DNA from: Deltaproteobacteria bacterium
GTDB lineage: Bacteria; Desulfobacterota; Syntrophia; Syntrophales; Smithellaceae
Direction: 5' to 3'
Assembly (NCBI GenBank): GCA_022710585.1
Contig: JAKLGV010000003.1
Coordinates: 131,308-195,307, forward strand
Length of the DNA: 64,000 nucleotides
The notes under the pieces are model-generated. The model was not told the origin of the DNA. It did no database searches and saw nothing but the letters and a program-made list of their open reading frames with translations. Within the stretch, counting starts at the first letter, position 1, and every line of letters begins with the position of its first letter. A program made the position numbers and the translations under genes. This document shows positions 44,049-52,046 of this stretch, in pieces.

Positions 44049-45023
44049 ATGATTATAGTTACTGGAGGAGCAGGATTTATCGGCAGTGCTTTTGTCTGGA
44101 AACTCAACCAGGAAGGCATTGATAATATCATTATCGTGGACCGGCTGGGAACGTCGGACAAATGGAAAAATCTGGTCAATCTGCGTTTTGTCAATTACGT
44201 CCACAAAGACGATTTTCTGGAAATGATTGACACGGATATGGTGCCATTCGAAATCGACGCAATCATCCATATGGGCGCCTGCTCCTCCACCACGGAACGC
44301 GATGCCGATTACCTCTGGCACAATAATTACGCTTATACGAAGATGCTGGCCGAGTGGGCTCTGGAGCGCGATATCCGCTTTATCTACGCCAGTTCGGCGG
44401 CTACTTACGGCGACGGAACGAAGGGATTCGCGGACAATCACAAAACCATCAACGAGCTCAAACCGATCAATATGTACGGCTATTCCAAACAGGTGTTCGA
44501 CCTGTGGGCTTTGCGCCAGAAACTGGAGCATAAGATGGCGGGCATCAAATTCTTCAACGTCTTCGGCCCCAACGAATACCACAAAGGCGATATGTCCAGC
44601 GTCATTTTCAAGGCCTTCCATCAAATCAAAGAAACCGGCAAAGTCAAGCTTTTCAAGTCCTACAAAAAGGAATATGAGGACGGCGGGCAGATACGCGATT
44701 TCGTTTACGTCAAGGACTGCGTCAATGTGATGTGGTGGCTTTACAAAAATCCTAAAGCCAATGGCATTTTTAATGTGGGCACCGGCAAGGCCAGGAGTTG
44801 GAACGACCTGATCAAGGCGGTTTTCTCGGCTATGAAGAAAAAAACAAACATCGAATACATTGAGATGCCCGAAGCGCTGCGCAATCAGTACCAGTATTTT
44901 ACCGAAGCGGAAATGGGCAAGCTGAAAAAGGCCGGATGCCCGGTGAAGTTTTCTTCGCTGGAAAATTCCGTGCGGGATTACGTGGTCAATTATCTGCAAA
45001 AAGCCGATCCGCACTTGGGATAA
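44049..45023 (+). CDS. hldD: ADP-L-glycero-D-manno-heptose-6-epimerase
   Basis: 324 residues from ATG 44049 with AAAGGAG upstream. Rossmann start MIIVTGGAGFIGSAFVW, the GACSSTTERDADY block and the catalytic YGYSKQVFD are those of HldD (RfaD). It epimerises ADP-heptose for the LPS inner core. The long antisense frame over the same bases is a shadow. Confidence 0.93.
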   Translation: MIIVTGGAGFIGSAFVWKLNQEGIDNIIIVDRLGTSDKWKNLVNLRFVNYVHKDDFLEMIDTDMVPFEIDAIIHMGACSSTTERDADYLWHNNYAYTKMLAEWALERDIRFIYASSAATYGDGTKGFADNHKTINELKPINMYGYSKQVFDLWALRQKLEHKMAGIKFFNVFGPNEYHKGDMSSVIFKAFHQIKETGKVKLFKSYKKEYEDGGQIRDFVYVKDCVNVMWWLYKNPKANGIFNVGTGKARSWNDLIKAVFSAMKKKTNIEYIEMPEALRNQYQYFTEAEMGKLKKAGCPVKFSSLENSVRDYVVNYLQKADPHLG

Positions 45024-45076
45024 TAAATAGTTATAGATTATAAAATAACATGTATTTATGTGATTGTACTGTTTAT

Positions 45077-45202
45077 AACAGCTTCTTAAAAAGCTCCAGA
45101 GACAAGGCGCACAAGGCCTGAGGAGTGAGGCCTACTTAAGCGTAGGCCGCAAGGACGAAGGACGCAGTGCAACGCAGTATATGGACTTTTTACGGAGTTG
45201 TT
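45077..45202. repeat. 126-bp inverted-repeat element upstream of kdsB
   Basis: The ends, AACAGCTTCTTAAAAAG and, on the other strand, AACAACTCCGTAAAAAG, form an imperfect terminal inverted repeat. An internal perfect dyad GGCCTAC-TTAAGC-GTAGGCC sits at 45129-45148. No coding capacity. The right arm contains the GGAG used as kdsB ribosome site. The design is that of a small non-autonomous palindromic element. Confidence 0.6.
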
Positions 45203-45206
45203 CATT

Positions 45207-45950
45207 ATGAGAAAAATTGTTTGCATTATCCCTTCACGCTATGAATCCAGCCGGTTTCCGGGCAAGCCGCTGGCCGACCTTTGCGGCAAGCCGATGATTC
45301 AGCACGTCTATGAAAGAGTAGCGAAAGCACAAGCCGTCCCCTATGTGGCGGTGGCTACCGATGATCAAAGGATATTTGACGCGGTTAAGAATTTCGGCGG
45401 CAATGCTGTCATGACGGCAGTGACGCACCGCTCCGGAACCGACCGGATTTCTGAAGCGGTCCAATCGCTGAATCTTCCCGCCGATGCGATTGTCGTCAAC
45501 ATTCAGGGCGATCAGCCGATTTTCGAACCGACGCAGGTGGATGAAGTGATTCAGCCGCTGATGGATGATCCATCCATTCCAATGTCCACACTGATTTATA
45601 AAATTGTTCTCGATGAAGAAATCACCCACCCACACGCGGTCAAGGTTGTCCTCGATCACCGGAATTTTGCTCTTTATTTTTCCCGGGCAACAATTCCTTA
45701 TGTCCGCGATAAAAATTTGAAGGCCGATTATTACAAACACCATGGCATTTACGCCTACCGCCGCGATTTTCTCGATATCTTCACCGGGCTTCCTGAAGGG
45801 AAACTGGAAAAACTCGAAGCCCTCGAACAGCTCCGCGCGCTGGAATACGGTTATAAAATCAAAGTTGTCATCACGCCTTATGATTCCGTGGAAGTGGACA
45901 ACAAACAGGAACTGGAAAGGGTTCGACAGATACTTACGGCCCGGAAATAA
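45207..45950 (+). CDS. kdsB: 3-deoxy-manno-octulosonate cytidylyltransferase
   Basis: 247 residues from ATG 45207, with GGAG 9 bases upstream contributed by the repeat arm. IIPSRYESSRFPGKPLADL, RSGTDRISEA and VNIQGDQPIFEP are KdsB signatures. It activates Kdo to CMP-Kdo for lipid A-core assembly. With hldD it marks an LPS-producing cell. Confidence 0.94.
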   Translation: MRKIVCIIPSRYESSRFPGKPLADLCGKPMIQHVYERVAKAQAVPYVAVATDDQRIFDAVKNFGGNAVMTAVTHRSGTDRISEAVQSLNLPADAIVVNIQGDQPIFEPTQVDEVIQPLMDDPSIPMSTLIYKIVLDEEITHPHAVKVVLDHRNFALYFSRATIPYVRDKNLKADYYKHHGIYAYRRDFLDIFTGLPEGKLEKLEALEQLRALEYGYKIKVVITPYDSVEVDNKQELERVRQILTARK

Positions 45951-46058
45951 AACGTTATCATGACTGCACATCACTAGAATGAAACGGTATCCATGCGGGA
46001 TTCATGCTGTCAGATGGGCACTGATCAATAATCCTCAAAACTTAAAAGGCTGACTTTC

Positions 46059-46361
46059 GTGAAAGAGATCATTACTTCAGTTGGTGATAAAATTGTTAAA
46101 AGCTCTCTTGGCTGGCAAGTGTCTATTTCATCAATCGATTCTATGGTGTATCAGGAAAGCGACAAAATAATATTATTTAAAATTGAAGATTATCCGGATG
46201 CCATGGGAGAACTTGAATGGACAATTTATATACCGGTGCAATGCCGATGGGAAGGCGCGAATGACCAGGAAATGATCGATCAGGAAAAACTGGATGAGAT
46301 CATAGACCGGATAAGCACAGCCTTCTGGAAGCTCGATATGAAAATCAAGGAAATAGCCTGA
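46059..46361 (+). CDS. Hypothetical small soluble protein
   Basis: 100 residues from a GTG with AAAGG upstream. No signal peptide or membrane segment. The order of a beta-rich front (GWQVSISSIDSMVYQESDKI) and an acidic helix (MIDQEKLDEIIDRISTAFWKLD) suggests a single alpha/beta domain. No family is recognised. It stands alone between kdsB and a terminator. Confidence 0.5.
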   Translation: MKEIITSVGDKIVKSSLGWQVSISSIDSMVYQESDKIILFKIEDYPDAMGELEWTIYIPVQCRWEGANDQEMIDQEKLDEIIDRISTAFWKLDMKIKEIA

Positions 46362-46425
46362 AGCTTCATGCAGACAGGTGATCATGACATACATTAGGAT
46401 ATTTAGGGTAAATCCAAGAATTGAT

Positions 46426-46470
46426 AAAACTGGATTGCCGGGTCCATCCCGGCAATGACAGTTTTATATT
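46426..46470. terminator. Bidirectional terminator between 46059 gene and ilvD
   Basis: Nested stems AAAACTG/CAGTTTT (46426-46432, 46459-46465) and GCCGGG/CCCGGC (46437-46442, 46448-46453) with flanking T and A runs. The inner sequence also looks like common proteobacterial REP-type hairpins. Confidence 0.8.
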
Positions 46471-46483
46471 TTCTCGTTTTTCA

Positions 46484-48145
46484 TTAATCCTTAAATATGG
46501 CACCGGTTGAAGAGGATGTAACCAATCTCGCATACCTTGCCAGATAGCCCGTGGTAATTCTCGGTTTGAAAGGCTTCAACGCTTTTCTTCGTTTGGCCAG
46601 TTCCTGATCGCTGACTTTCAAAGTCAGTTTCTTGGCCGGTATATCAATGGAAATGATATCTCCTTCTTTGACTAAAGCAATCGGGCCGCCTTCCGCAGCT
46701 TCAGGTGAGATGTGGCCGATGGCTGCGCCCTGTGTACCGCCGCTGAAACGACCATCCGTCAGAAGCGCGACGGTTTTATCCAGCCCCATGCCGACAATGG
46801 CCGATGTGGGCGAGAGCATTTCTCTCATGCCTGGGCCGCCCTTGGGACCTTCATAGCGAATGACCACGATATCGCCGCCTTTGATTTTGCCGCCCAGAAT
46901 TGCCTTGATAGCATCGTCTTCGCAATCAAATACTCTTGCCCGGCCGTCGTTCTTCTGCATGGCCGGCGCGACGGCAGACTGCTTCACGACCGCGCCGTCG
47001 GGCGCGAGGTTGCCGCGCAGAATCGCGATGCCGCCCTGCTTCAGGTAGGGATTATCAAGCTGCCTGATGACATCTGCATCGAAAACTTTCGCATTCTTCA
47101 AATTGGTGCCGACGTTCCTGCCGGTTACCGTCATCGCCTTTGCGTCAATCACACCGAGTTTGCTGATGACTTTCATCACCGCCTGAATACCCCCCGCCAT
47201 GTCCAGATCTTCAATATGATGATGTCCGGCGGGGCTGAGTTTGCAGAGATTGGGGGTTTTCTCGCTGATCTTATTGAAAAGATCCAAATCCAGCTTGATC
47301 CCCGCTTCATATGCGACGGCGGGAATATGCAAAACGGTATTGGTGGAACAGCCCAGCGCCATATCCACGGCAATGGCGTTCTTAAAAGCGGCCAGCGTGG
47401 CAATGTCACGAGGTCTGATGTTGCGCTTGAGCAGATCCATGATTTTCATTCCGGCCTGTTTGGCCAGTCGGTGGCGCGCGGCCAGCACAGCGGGAATGGT
47501 TCCGTTGCCGGGCAAACCCAGGCCTAATGCCTCGGTGACGCAATTCATAGAATTAGCCGTGTACATGCCGGAGCAGGAACCGCAGCCCGGACAGGCGCAA
47601 TCTTCCAATTCCTTCAATGCGGAAGGGGTTATTTTCTTCGCCTTGACCGCTCCCACCCCTTCAAATACGCTGATGAGGTCAACGGCCTTGCCCTTAAGTT
47701 TTCCGGCCAGCATCGGACCACCGCTGATAAAAATGGATGGAATGTTCAGGCGTAAAGCGGCCATAAGCATGCCGGGAATGATTTTGTCGCAGTTGGGAAT
47801 GAAAACCAGAGCGTCGAACGGATGGGCTTTGGCCATGATTTCGATGGAGTCGGCAATCAGTTCGCGGCTGGCCAGCGAATACTTCATGCCTTCATGTCCC
47901 ATGGCAATGCCGTCACAGACACCGATGACCGGAAACTCCACAGGCGTTCCTCCGGCCATCCGGATACCCGCTTTGACATCCTGCGTGATCAAATCCAGAT
48001 GGATGTGTCCGGAAATGACTTCGTTGGCCGAATTCACCACGCCGATCAGCGGCCTGGCAATTTCTTCATCCGTGTAGCCCATCGCCTTGAACAGCGAACG
48101 ATGCGGCGCCCGCTCCAAACCTTTTTTCATGAGATCGCTTCTCAT
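46484..48145 (-). CDS. ilvD: Dihydroxy-acid dehydratase
   Basis: 553 residues. FeS cluster cysteines lie in [11 protein letters not shown] and [18 protein letters not shown]. The metal/carbamylated-Lys region and [13 protein letters not shown] are intact. It dehydrates dihydroxy-isovalerate and -methylvalerate to the keto acids of valine and isoleucine. Last gene of ilvB-N-C-D, 75 bases after ilvC. Confidence 0.95.
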   Translation of the reverse strand: MRSDLMKKGLERAPHRSLFKAMGYTDEEIARPLIGVVNSANEVISGHIHLDLITQDVKAGIRMAGGTPVEFPVIGVCDGIAMGHEGMKYSLASRELIADSIEIMAKAHPFDALVFIPNCDKIIPGMLMAALRLNIPSIFISGGPMLAGKLKGKAVDLISVFEGVGAVKAKKITPSALKELEDCACPGCGSCSGMYTANSMNCVTEALGLGLPGNGTIPAVLAARHRLAKQAGMKIMDLLKRNIRPRDIATLAAFKNAIAVDMALGCSTNTVLHIPAVAYEAGIKLDLDLFNKISEKTPNLCKLSPAGHHHIEDLDMAGGIQAVMKVISKLGVIDAKAMTVTGRNVGTNLKNAKVFDADVIRQLDNPYLKQGGIAILRGNLAPDGAVVKQSAVAPAMQKNDGRARVFDCEDDAIKAILGGKIKGGDIVVIRYEGPKGGPGMREMLSPTSAIVGMGLDKTVALLTDGRFSGGTQGAAIGHISPEAAEGGPIALVKEGDIISIDIPAKKLTLKVSDQELAKRRKALKPFKPRITTGYLARYARLVTSSSTGAIFKD

Positions 48146-48220
48146 TGTTTTCTCTCCCTGGTGAATATAATTACAGTTATGTACCTTCGGCCTATGCCAA
48201 GGACTTTCTTTAAAGCCTTA

Positions 48221-49279
48221 TTATTTTTTCTTGCGTCTTTCCGGACGTAATTCGCGCACGGCAACGCCAGCCTTCCACATTTCCGAATCGCGCATTTCTT
48301 TGAGTTCTTTCTCCAGTTTAACTCTGTAATCCGGAGCGCTGTTGGCCTTCAATACGATCGCTGTTTCTTTACCCGTGGCGACCGATTTATAAAGCTGGGC
48401 AAATACGGGCGCAACTGCCTTGCGGAATTTGTGACGCCAGTCCAGCGCACCGCGCTGAGCCGTGGTGGAACAATTGGCATACATCCAGTCCATGCCGTTT
48501 TCCGCAACCAGACGGATCAAACTCTGTGTAAGCTCCTCCACGGTTTCATTGAACGCTTCACTGGGAGTATGTCGATGTTTGCGCAGTTCATTGTATTGTG
48601 CTTCCATAATGCCGGCCAGAGCGCCCATCAGCACACCGCGCTCTCCCGTCAGATCGCTGTAAACTTCCATCTGGAAGGTGGTCGGAAATAAAAATCCGGA
48701 ACCGATGGCAATGCCCAGCGCCAAAGTTCTTTCCTTCGCGCGGCCGGTGTAATCCTGATGCACGGCAAAGCTGGAGTTGATGCCACTGCCATCCAGGAAA
48801 TTTCTGCGGACGGATGTGCCCGAACCTTTGGGTGCAACCATAATCACATCTACATACTTGGGCGGTACAACACCGGTCTGCTTTTTGTAAACTATGGAAA
48901 ATCCGTGTGAGAAATAAAGGGCATCGCCTTCTTTCAGGTTGGCCTTGACTTTGGGCCAGAGAAGTTTCTGCGCCGCGTCGGAAACAAGGTACTGAATAAT
49001 GGTGCCACGCTTGACCGCTTCTTCTATCGTGAAAAGCGTTTTGCCGGGCACCCAGCCGTCAGCAATGGCCTTTTTCCAGTAAACCTTGTCTTCTTTGGCC
49101 TGACCGATGATAACATTGATTCCGTTATCCTTCATATTCAGAGCCTGCGCCGGCCCCTGAACACCATAACCCAGCACCGCTACAACTTCATTTTTTAGAA
49201 CCTTCTGAGCTTTCTTCAGCGGAAATTCCTTCGCTGTAATGACATTCTCAATAATACCGCCAAAATTAATTTTTGCCAT
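48221..49279 (-). CDS. ilvC: Ketol-acid reductoisomerase with atypical cofactor loop
   Basis: 352 residues, class I-like but of the Bacteroidetes/plant-related sequence group (MAKINFGGIIENV, GYGVQGPAQALN). Catalytic blocks VAPKGSGTSVRR, EVYSDLTGERG and AENGMDWMYANCS are intact. It isomerises and reduces acetolactate. The cofactor loop at residues 60-68 reads QAKEDKVYW where relatives have QRKGSKSW, so the Arg and Ser that hold the NADPH 2'-phosphate are replaced by Ala and Asp. NADH preference is therefore plausible. Confidence 0.93.
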   Translation of the reverse strand: MAKINFGGIIENVITAKEFPLKKAQKVLKNEVVAVLGYGVQGPAQALNMKDNGINVIIGQAKEDKVYWKKAIADGWVPGKTLFTIEEAVKRGTIIQYLVSDAAQKLLWPKVKANLKEGDALYFSHGFSIVYKKQTGVVPPKYVDVIMVAPKGSGTSVRRNFLDGSGINSSFAVHQDYTGRAKERTLALGIAIGSGFLFPTTFQMEVYSDLTGERGVLMGALAGIMEAQYNELRKHRHTPSEAFNETVEELTQSLIRLVAENGMDWMYANCSTTAQRGALDWRHKFRKAVAPVFAQLYKSVATGKETAIVLKANSAPDYRVKLEKELKEMRDSEMWKAGVAVRELRPERRKKK

Positions 49280-49315
49280 AATAACCCCCTCAATAATAAA
49301 GTTTTATATAAATTT

Positions 49316-49801
49316 TTAATCGTCCAGATCCAGAGCAACAACGCCGGTTCTCGTGATGTCGGCAATGCCCAGCGGCTCCAGACGCGCCAGCGCAAAATCA
49401 ATCTGGGACTTATCACCGGTTAATTCCAGAACAATATACGCATCTGCGGAAACTATTACTTTCCATTTATTCGTGTCAACAGCTTTTTTAATCTGTTCCT
49501 TCTTGTCCGCGGTCAGATTCAGACGAACCAGAATCAGTTCGCGGTGAATGGATTCCACATTGGTCAGGTCATCCACCTGAATAACATCCACCAGCCGGCG
49601 CAATTGCCCTTCAATTCTGTTGATCGTTTCTTTATTGCCGATCGTGGTCATCACGATTTTGGATACTTCATACTGCGTGGTCGCATTCACGCAGAGGCTT
49701 TCAATGTTGTAGCCCTTGCCGCCCAGAATACCCGCAATTCTGGCCAGCACATCCGGCTTGTTGTGAACCAGTATTGAAATGATATGCTCCTTCTTTTCCA
49801 T
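49316..49801 (-). CDS. ilvN: Acetolactate synthase small (regulatory) subunit
   Basis: 161 residues from ATG 49801 with GAGGAAGGAA upstream. The ACT domain (ISILVHNKPDVLARIAGILGGKGYNIESL) is followed by the ALS_ss_C domain. It confers valine feedback on IlvB. It lies 19 bases after ilvB. Confidence 0.94.
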   Translation of the reverse strand: MEKKEHIISILVHNKPDVLARIAGILGGKGYNIESLCVNATTQYEVSKIVMTTIGNKETINRIEGQLRRLVDVIQVDDLTNVESIHRELILVRLNLTADKKEQIKKAVDTNKWKVIVSADAYIVLELTGDKSQIDFALARLEPLGIADITRTGVVALDLDD

Positions 49802-49835
49802 TTCCTTCCTCACCATTATATTTATTTAAACCTCT

Positions 49836-51539
49836 TTAGTTGATCATCTCCCTGCTGCCCAACGACATATTACTGATGGAGTCGCCCGGATGCACCATAG
49901 GATAAACGCATTCTTCGCGCGACACCCGGAAATCCATAAGCACCGGTTTATCCAGAGCAAGCCCCTGCTTCAGCGTAGGCTCCACCTCTTCCGGTTTTGT
50001 AACACGCAGGCCGACAACGCCATACGCTTCCGCCAGTTTGACAAAGTCGGGAGCGTAAGTCATGTCTGTATGTGAATAGCGTTTTTCATAGAACAATTCC
50101 TGCCATTGGCGTGGCATACCTAAAAACTCATTGTTTAATAAAACAATTTTCACGTTGATTTTATACTGAGCGGCTGTGGCCAGTTCCTGAATGTTCATCT
50201 GGATGCTGCCGTCGCCGGCAATATCCACCACGTGCTTATCAGGGAAAGCGCACTTGACGCCAATTGCCGCGGGAAAACCAAAGCCCATCGTCCCCAGTCC
50301 GCCCGAAGTCACTAAAGTATTGGGCTTATCAAAAGGAAAGAATTGCGCCGTCCACATCTGATGTTGACCGACTTCTGTTGTAATAATCGCATCGCCCTTT
50401 GTCAGCTTATATAGCGTCTCAATCACAAACTGCGGTTTAATGACCTTGCCGTTCTGGCAGTATGTCAACGGCACTTTTTCCTTCCAGTCGGCAATCGCGT
50501 TCAGCCATTCCTGCCGTTCAGCAGCTATATACGTGAAATTGTGCTCTTCAAAATATTTAAGTAAATCCTTCAATACCGCTTTGGTGTCGCCGACGATCGG
50601 CAAATCCACCGCCACATTTTTATTGATGGAAGACGGATCAATATCAATGTGAACAATTTTGGCCTTTGCTGCAAATGTTTCAATGGTGCCGGTCACCCGA
50701 TCGTCAAATCGGACGCCCACGGCAATGAGCAGATCGCAGTGGCTGACCGCCATATTGGCGTAGTACGTACCGTGCATTCCCAGCATGCCCAGCCACAGTG
50801 GATCGGTGCCCGGGAAAGAACCAAGTCCCATCAGCGTGCCGGTCACCGGAATCTGATATTTTCTGGCCATCTCGGTGAGCAGCGCTGAAGCTTTACCGAG
50901 AATGACACCGCCGCCGGTCATGATTAAAGGTTTATTTGCCGTTGTCAGCATTTCCTGAAGATTGGCCATCTTCTTGAAAGCCGGTCTGTAGGGGGACTCC
51001 TGATTTCTTATTTTGATATTGGCGGGGTCGTATTCCGTTGACGCCGCCATCACATTTTTAGGCAAATCAACCAAGACCGGGCCCGGTCGTCCCGAACGGG
51101 CGATATGAAAAGCTTCTTTGATGGTCGCAGCCAGATCTTCAATATTGCGCACCAGGAAATTATGTTTGGTGCAGGGACGGGTGATTCCCGTGATATCGCA
51201 TTCCTGAAAAGCGTCATTGCCGATAAGCCCCGTGGGCACCTGTCCGGTAAATACGACAAGAGGGATAGAATCCATATTGGCCGTGGCAATGCCGGTGACC
51301 GTGTTGGTCGCGCCGGGGCCCGATGTCACCAGGCAGACGCCTACTTTCCCCGTGGAGCGGGCGTAGCCGTCGGCGGCATGCACGGCGCCCTGTTCATGTC
51401 GCACCAGAATATGATTCATATTACTTTTATACAATTGATCATAAATATCCAGAACGGCTCCTCCGGGATACCCGAAGATAATTTCCACATTCTCTGCTTC
51501 GAGCGCCTTCAGCAATATTTCTGTTCCCTTCAGTTTCAT
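49836..51539 (-). CDS. ilvB: Acetolactate synthase large subunit
   Basis: 567 residues. TPP enzyme: FGYPGGAVLDIYDQL with the catalytic Glu region RHEQGAVHAADGYARS, middle FAD-binding domain, and the metal motif GDGSIQMNIQEL. It condenses pyruvate with pyruvate or 2-oxobutyrate. The gene is preceded by an attenuator leader (51576-51777). Ribosome site GGGGATGAAGA. Confidence 0.95.
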   Translation of the reverse strand: MKLKGTEILLKALEAENVEIIFGYPGGAVLDIYDQLYKSNMNHILVRHEQGAVHAADGYARSTGKVGVCLVTSGPGATNTVTGIATANMDSIPLVVFTGQVPTGLIGNDAFQECDITGITRPCTKHNFLVRNIEDLAATIKEAFHIARSGRPGPVLVDLPKNVMAASTEYDPANIKIRNQESPYRPAFKKMANLQEMLTTANKPLIMTGGGVILGKASALLTEMARKYQIPVTGTLMGLGSFPGTDPLWLGMLGMHGTYYANMAVSHCDLLIAVGVRFDDRVTGTIETFAAKAKIVHIDIDPSSINKNVAVDLPIVGDTKAVLKDLLKYFEEHNFTYIAAERQEWLNAIADWKEKVPLTYCQNGKVIKPQFVIETLYKLTKGDAIITTEVGQHQMWTAQFFPFDKPNTLVTSGGLGTMGFGFPAAIGVKCAFPDKHVVDIAGDGSIQMNIQELATAAQYKINVKIVLLNNEFLGMPRQWQELFYEKRYSHTDMTYAPDFVKLAEAYGVVGLRVTKPEEVEPTLKQGLALDKPVLMDFRVSREECVYPMVHPGDSISNMSLGSREMIN

Positions 51540-51575
51540 TCTTCATCCCCTTCGATCTTAAATATCCTGACAATT

Positions 51576-51613
51576 GAAAAAGCCGCCAGTTTCTTCTGAA
51601 AAAAGCGGCTTAT
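51576..51613 (-). terminator. Attenuator terminator of the ilv leader (segments 4 and 5)
   Basis: Reading on the minus strand, ATAAGCCGC (segment 4, 51605-51613) pairs with GCGGCTTTTTC (segment 5, 51576-51586), followed by a T run, 37 bases before ilvB. Segment 4 can alternatively pair with segment 3 (51624-51637), which would abolish the terminator. Confidence 0.75.
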
Positions 51614-51623
51614 GCCTGAAACA

Positions 51624-51700
51624 ATAAAGCCGCGGGCTTCAGGGGCCTGCGGCTTGTATCTTTTGTTCTTGTTTCCTAAAGATACAAGGCGGCAGACCCC
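51624..51700 (-). promoter_or_regulatory. Attenuator pairing segments 1, 2 and 3
   Basis: Segment 1 (51678-51700) lies in the last codons of the leader peptide and pairs almost perfectly with segment 2 (51645-51663), e.g. TTGTATCTTT with AAAGATACAA. Segment 2 can instead pair with segment 3 (51624-51637) through GCCGCaGGC/GCCcGCGGC. Segment 3 can pair with segment 4. The alternatives couple ribosome position to the terminator. Confidence 0.75.
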
Positions 51701-51777
51701 GTAAGTACGACTACTACGAGTACCAGTACTCTGTTCAGTATCCGGATAATGCCGCTTTTAAAACCTCTAAGAAACAT
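51676..51777 (-). CDS. ilv operon leader peptide
   Basis: 33 codons from ATG 51777 to TAG 51676. The middle reads RVLVLVVVVL, preceded by GIIRIL, so Val, Leu and Ile fill most of residues 10-25, with four consecutive Val codons (GTA GTA GTC GTA). This is the composition of IlvL/IvbL-type leaders that sense charged branched-chain tRNAs. The ribosome site (GGA, 10 bases upstream) is weak. It is too short for usual gene calling. Confidence 0.8.
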   Translation of the reverse strand: MFLRGFKSGIIRILNRVLVLVVVVLTGSAALYL

Positions 51778-51809
51778 AAAACTTTATTCCACTGAATTAA
51801 TTTGGTTTT

Positions 51810-51838
51810 TAAATAGCTAAAAACAAAATATTTGTCAA
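51810..51838 (-). promoter_or_regulatory. Sigma-70 promoter of the ilvBNCD operon
   Basis: On the minus strand TTGACA (51833-51838) and TATTTA (51810-51815) are exactly 17 bases apart, placing the start near 51803, about 25 bases before the leader-peptide ATG. The same box pair appears at 20681-20709. Confidence 0.75.
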
Positions 51839-52046
51839 TCATATTTTTCATTGGCGGAATTTGAAGATCGCCAGGTAATCCACGATTCGAGTAAACATCG
51901 TTCTTTCTGGAATACACGATTCGTCTTCAGCATTCTGATGCAAGCCTTTAACATCTCGAAAAATATTTCCAATCGATAAATAACTTTCTATTGCCTATTC
52001 TCATTGTTTTTTATAACTTACATTATCCTTGCAAGAAAACGCCGGG
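51839..52046. other. Intergenic region between ilv promoter and TPR membrane protein
   Basis: Together with the leader this makes a gap of about 500 bases between the divergent large genes ilvB and the TPR gene. Apart from the leader, promoter and attenuator described separately, this part is A/T-rich with no recognisable gene, repeat or clear plus-strand promoter. Confidence 0.5.

Noticed and set aside
44010..45014. 334-residue antisense frame over hldD
   Set aside because: The plus strand encodes an unmistakable HldD; the antisense product has no recognisable motif or ribosome site.
51735..51917. 60-residue minus-strand frame overlapping the ilv leader
   Set aside because: It runs across the -35/-10 region of the ilv promoter in a different frame; the Val/Leu-rich 33-codon leader explains the region better.
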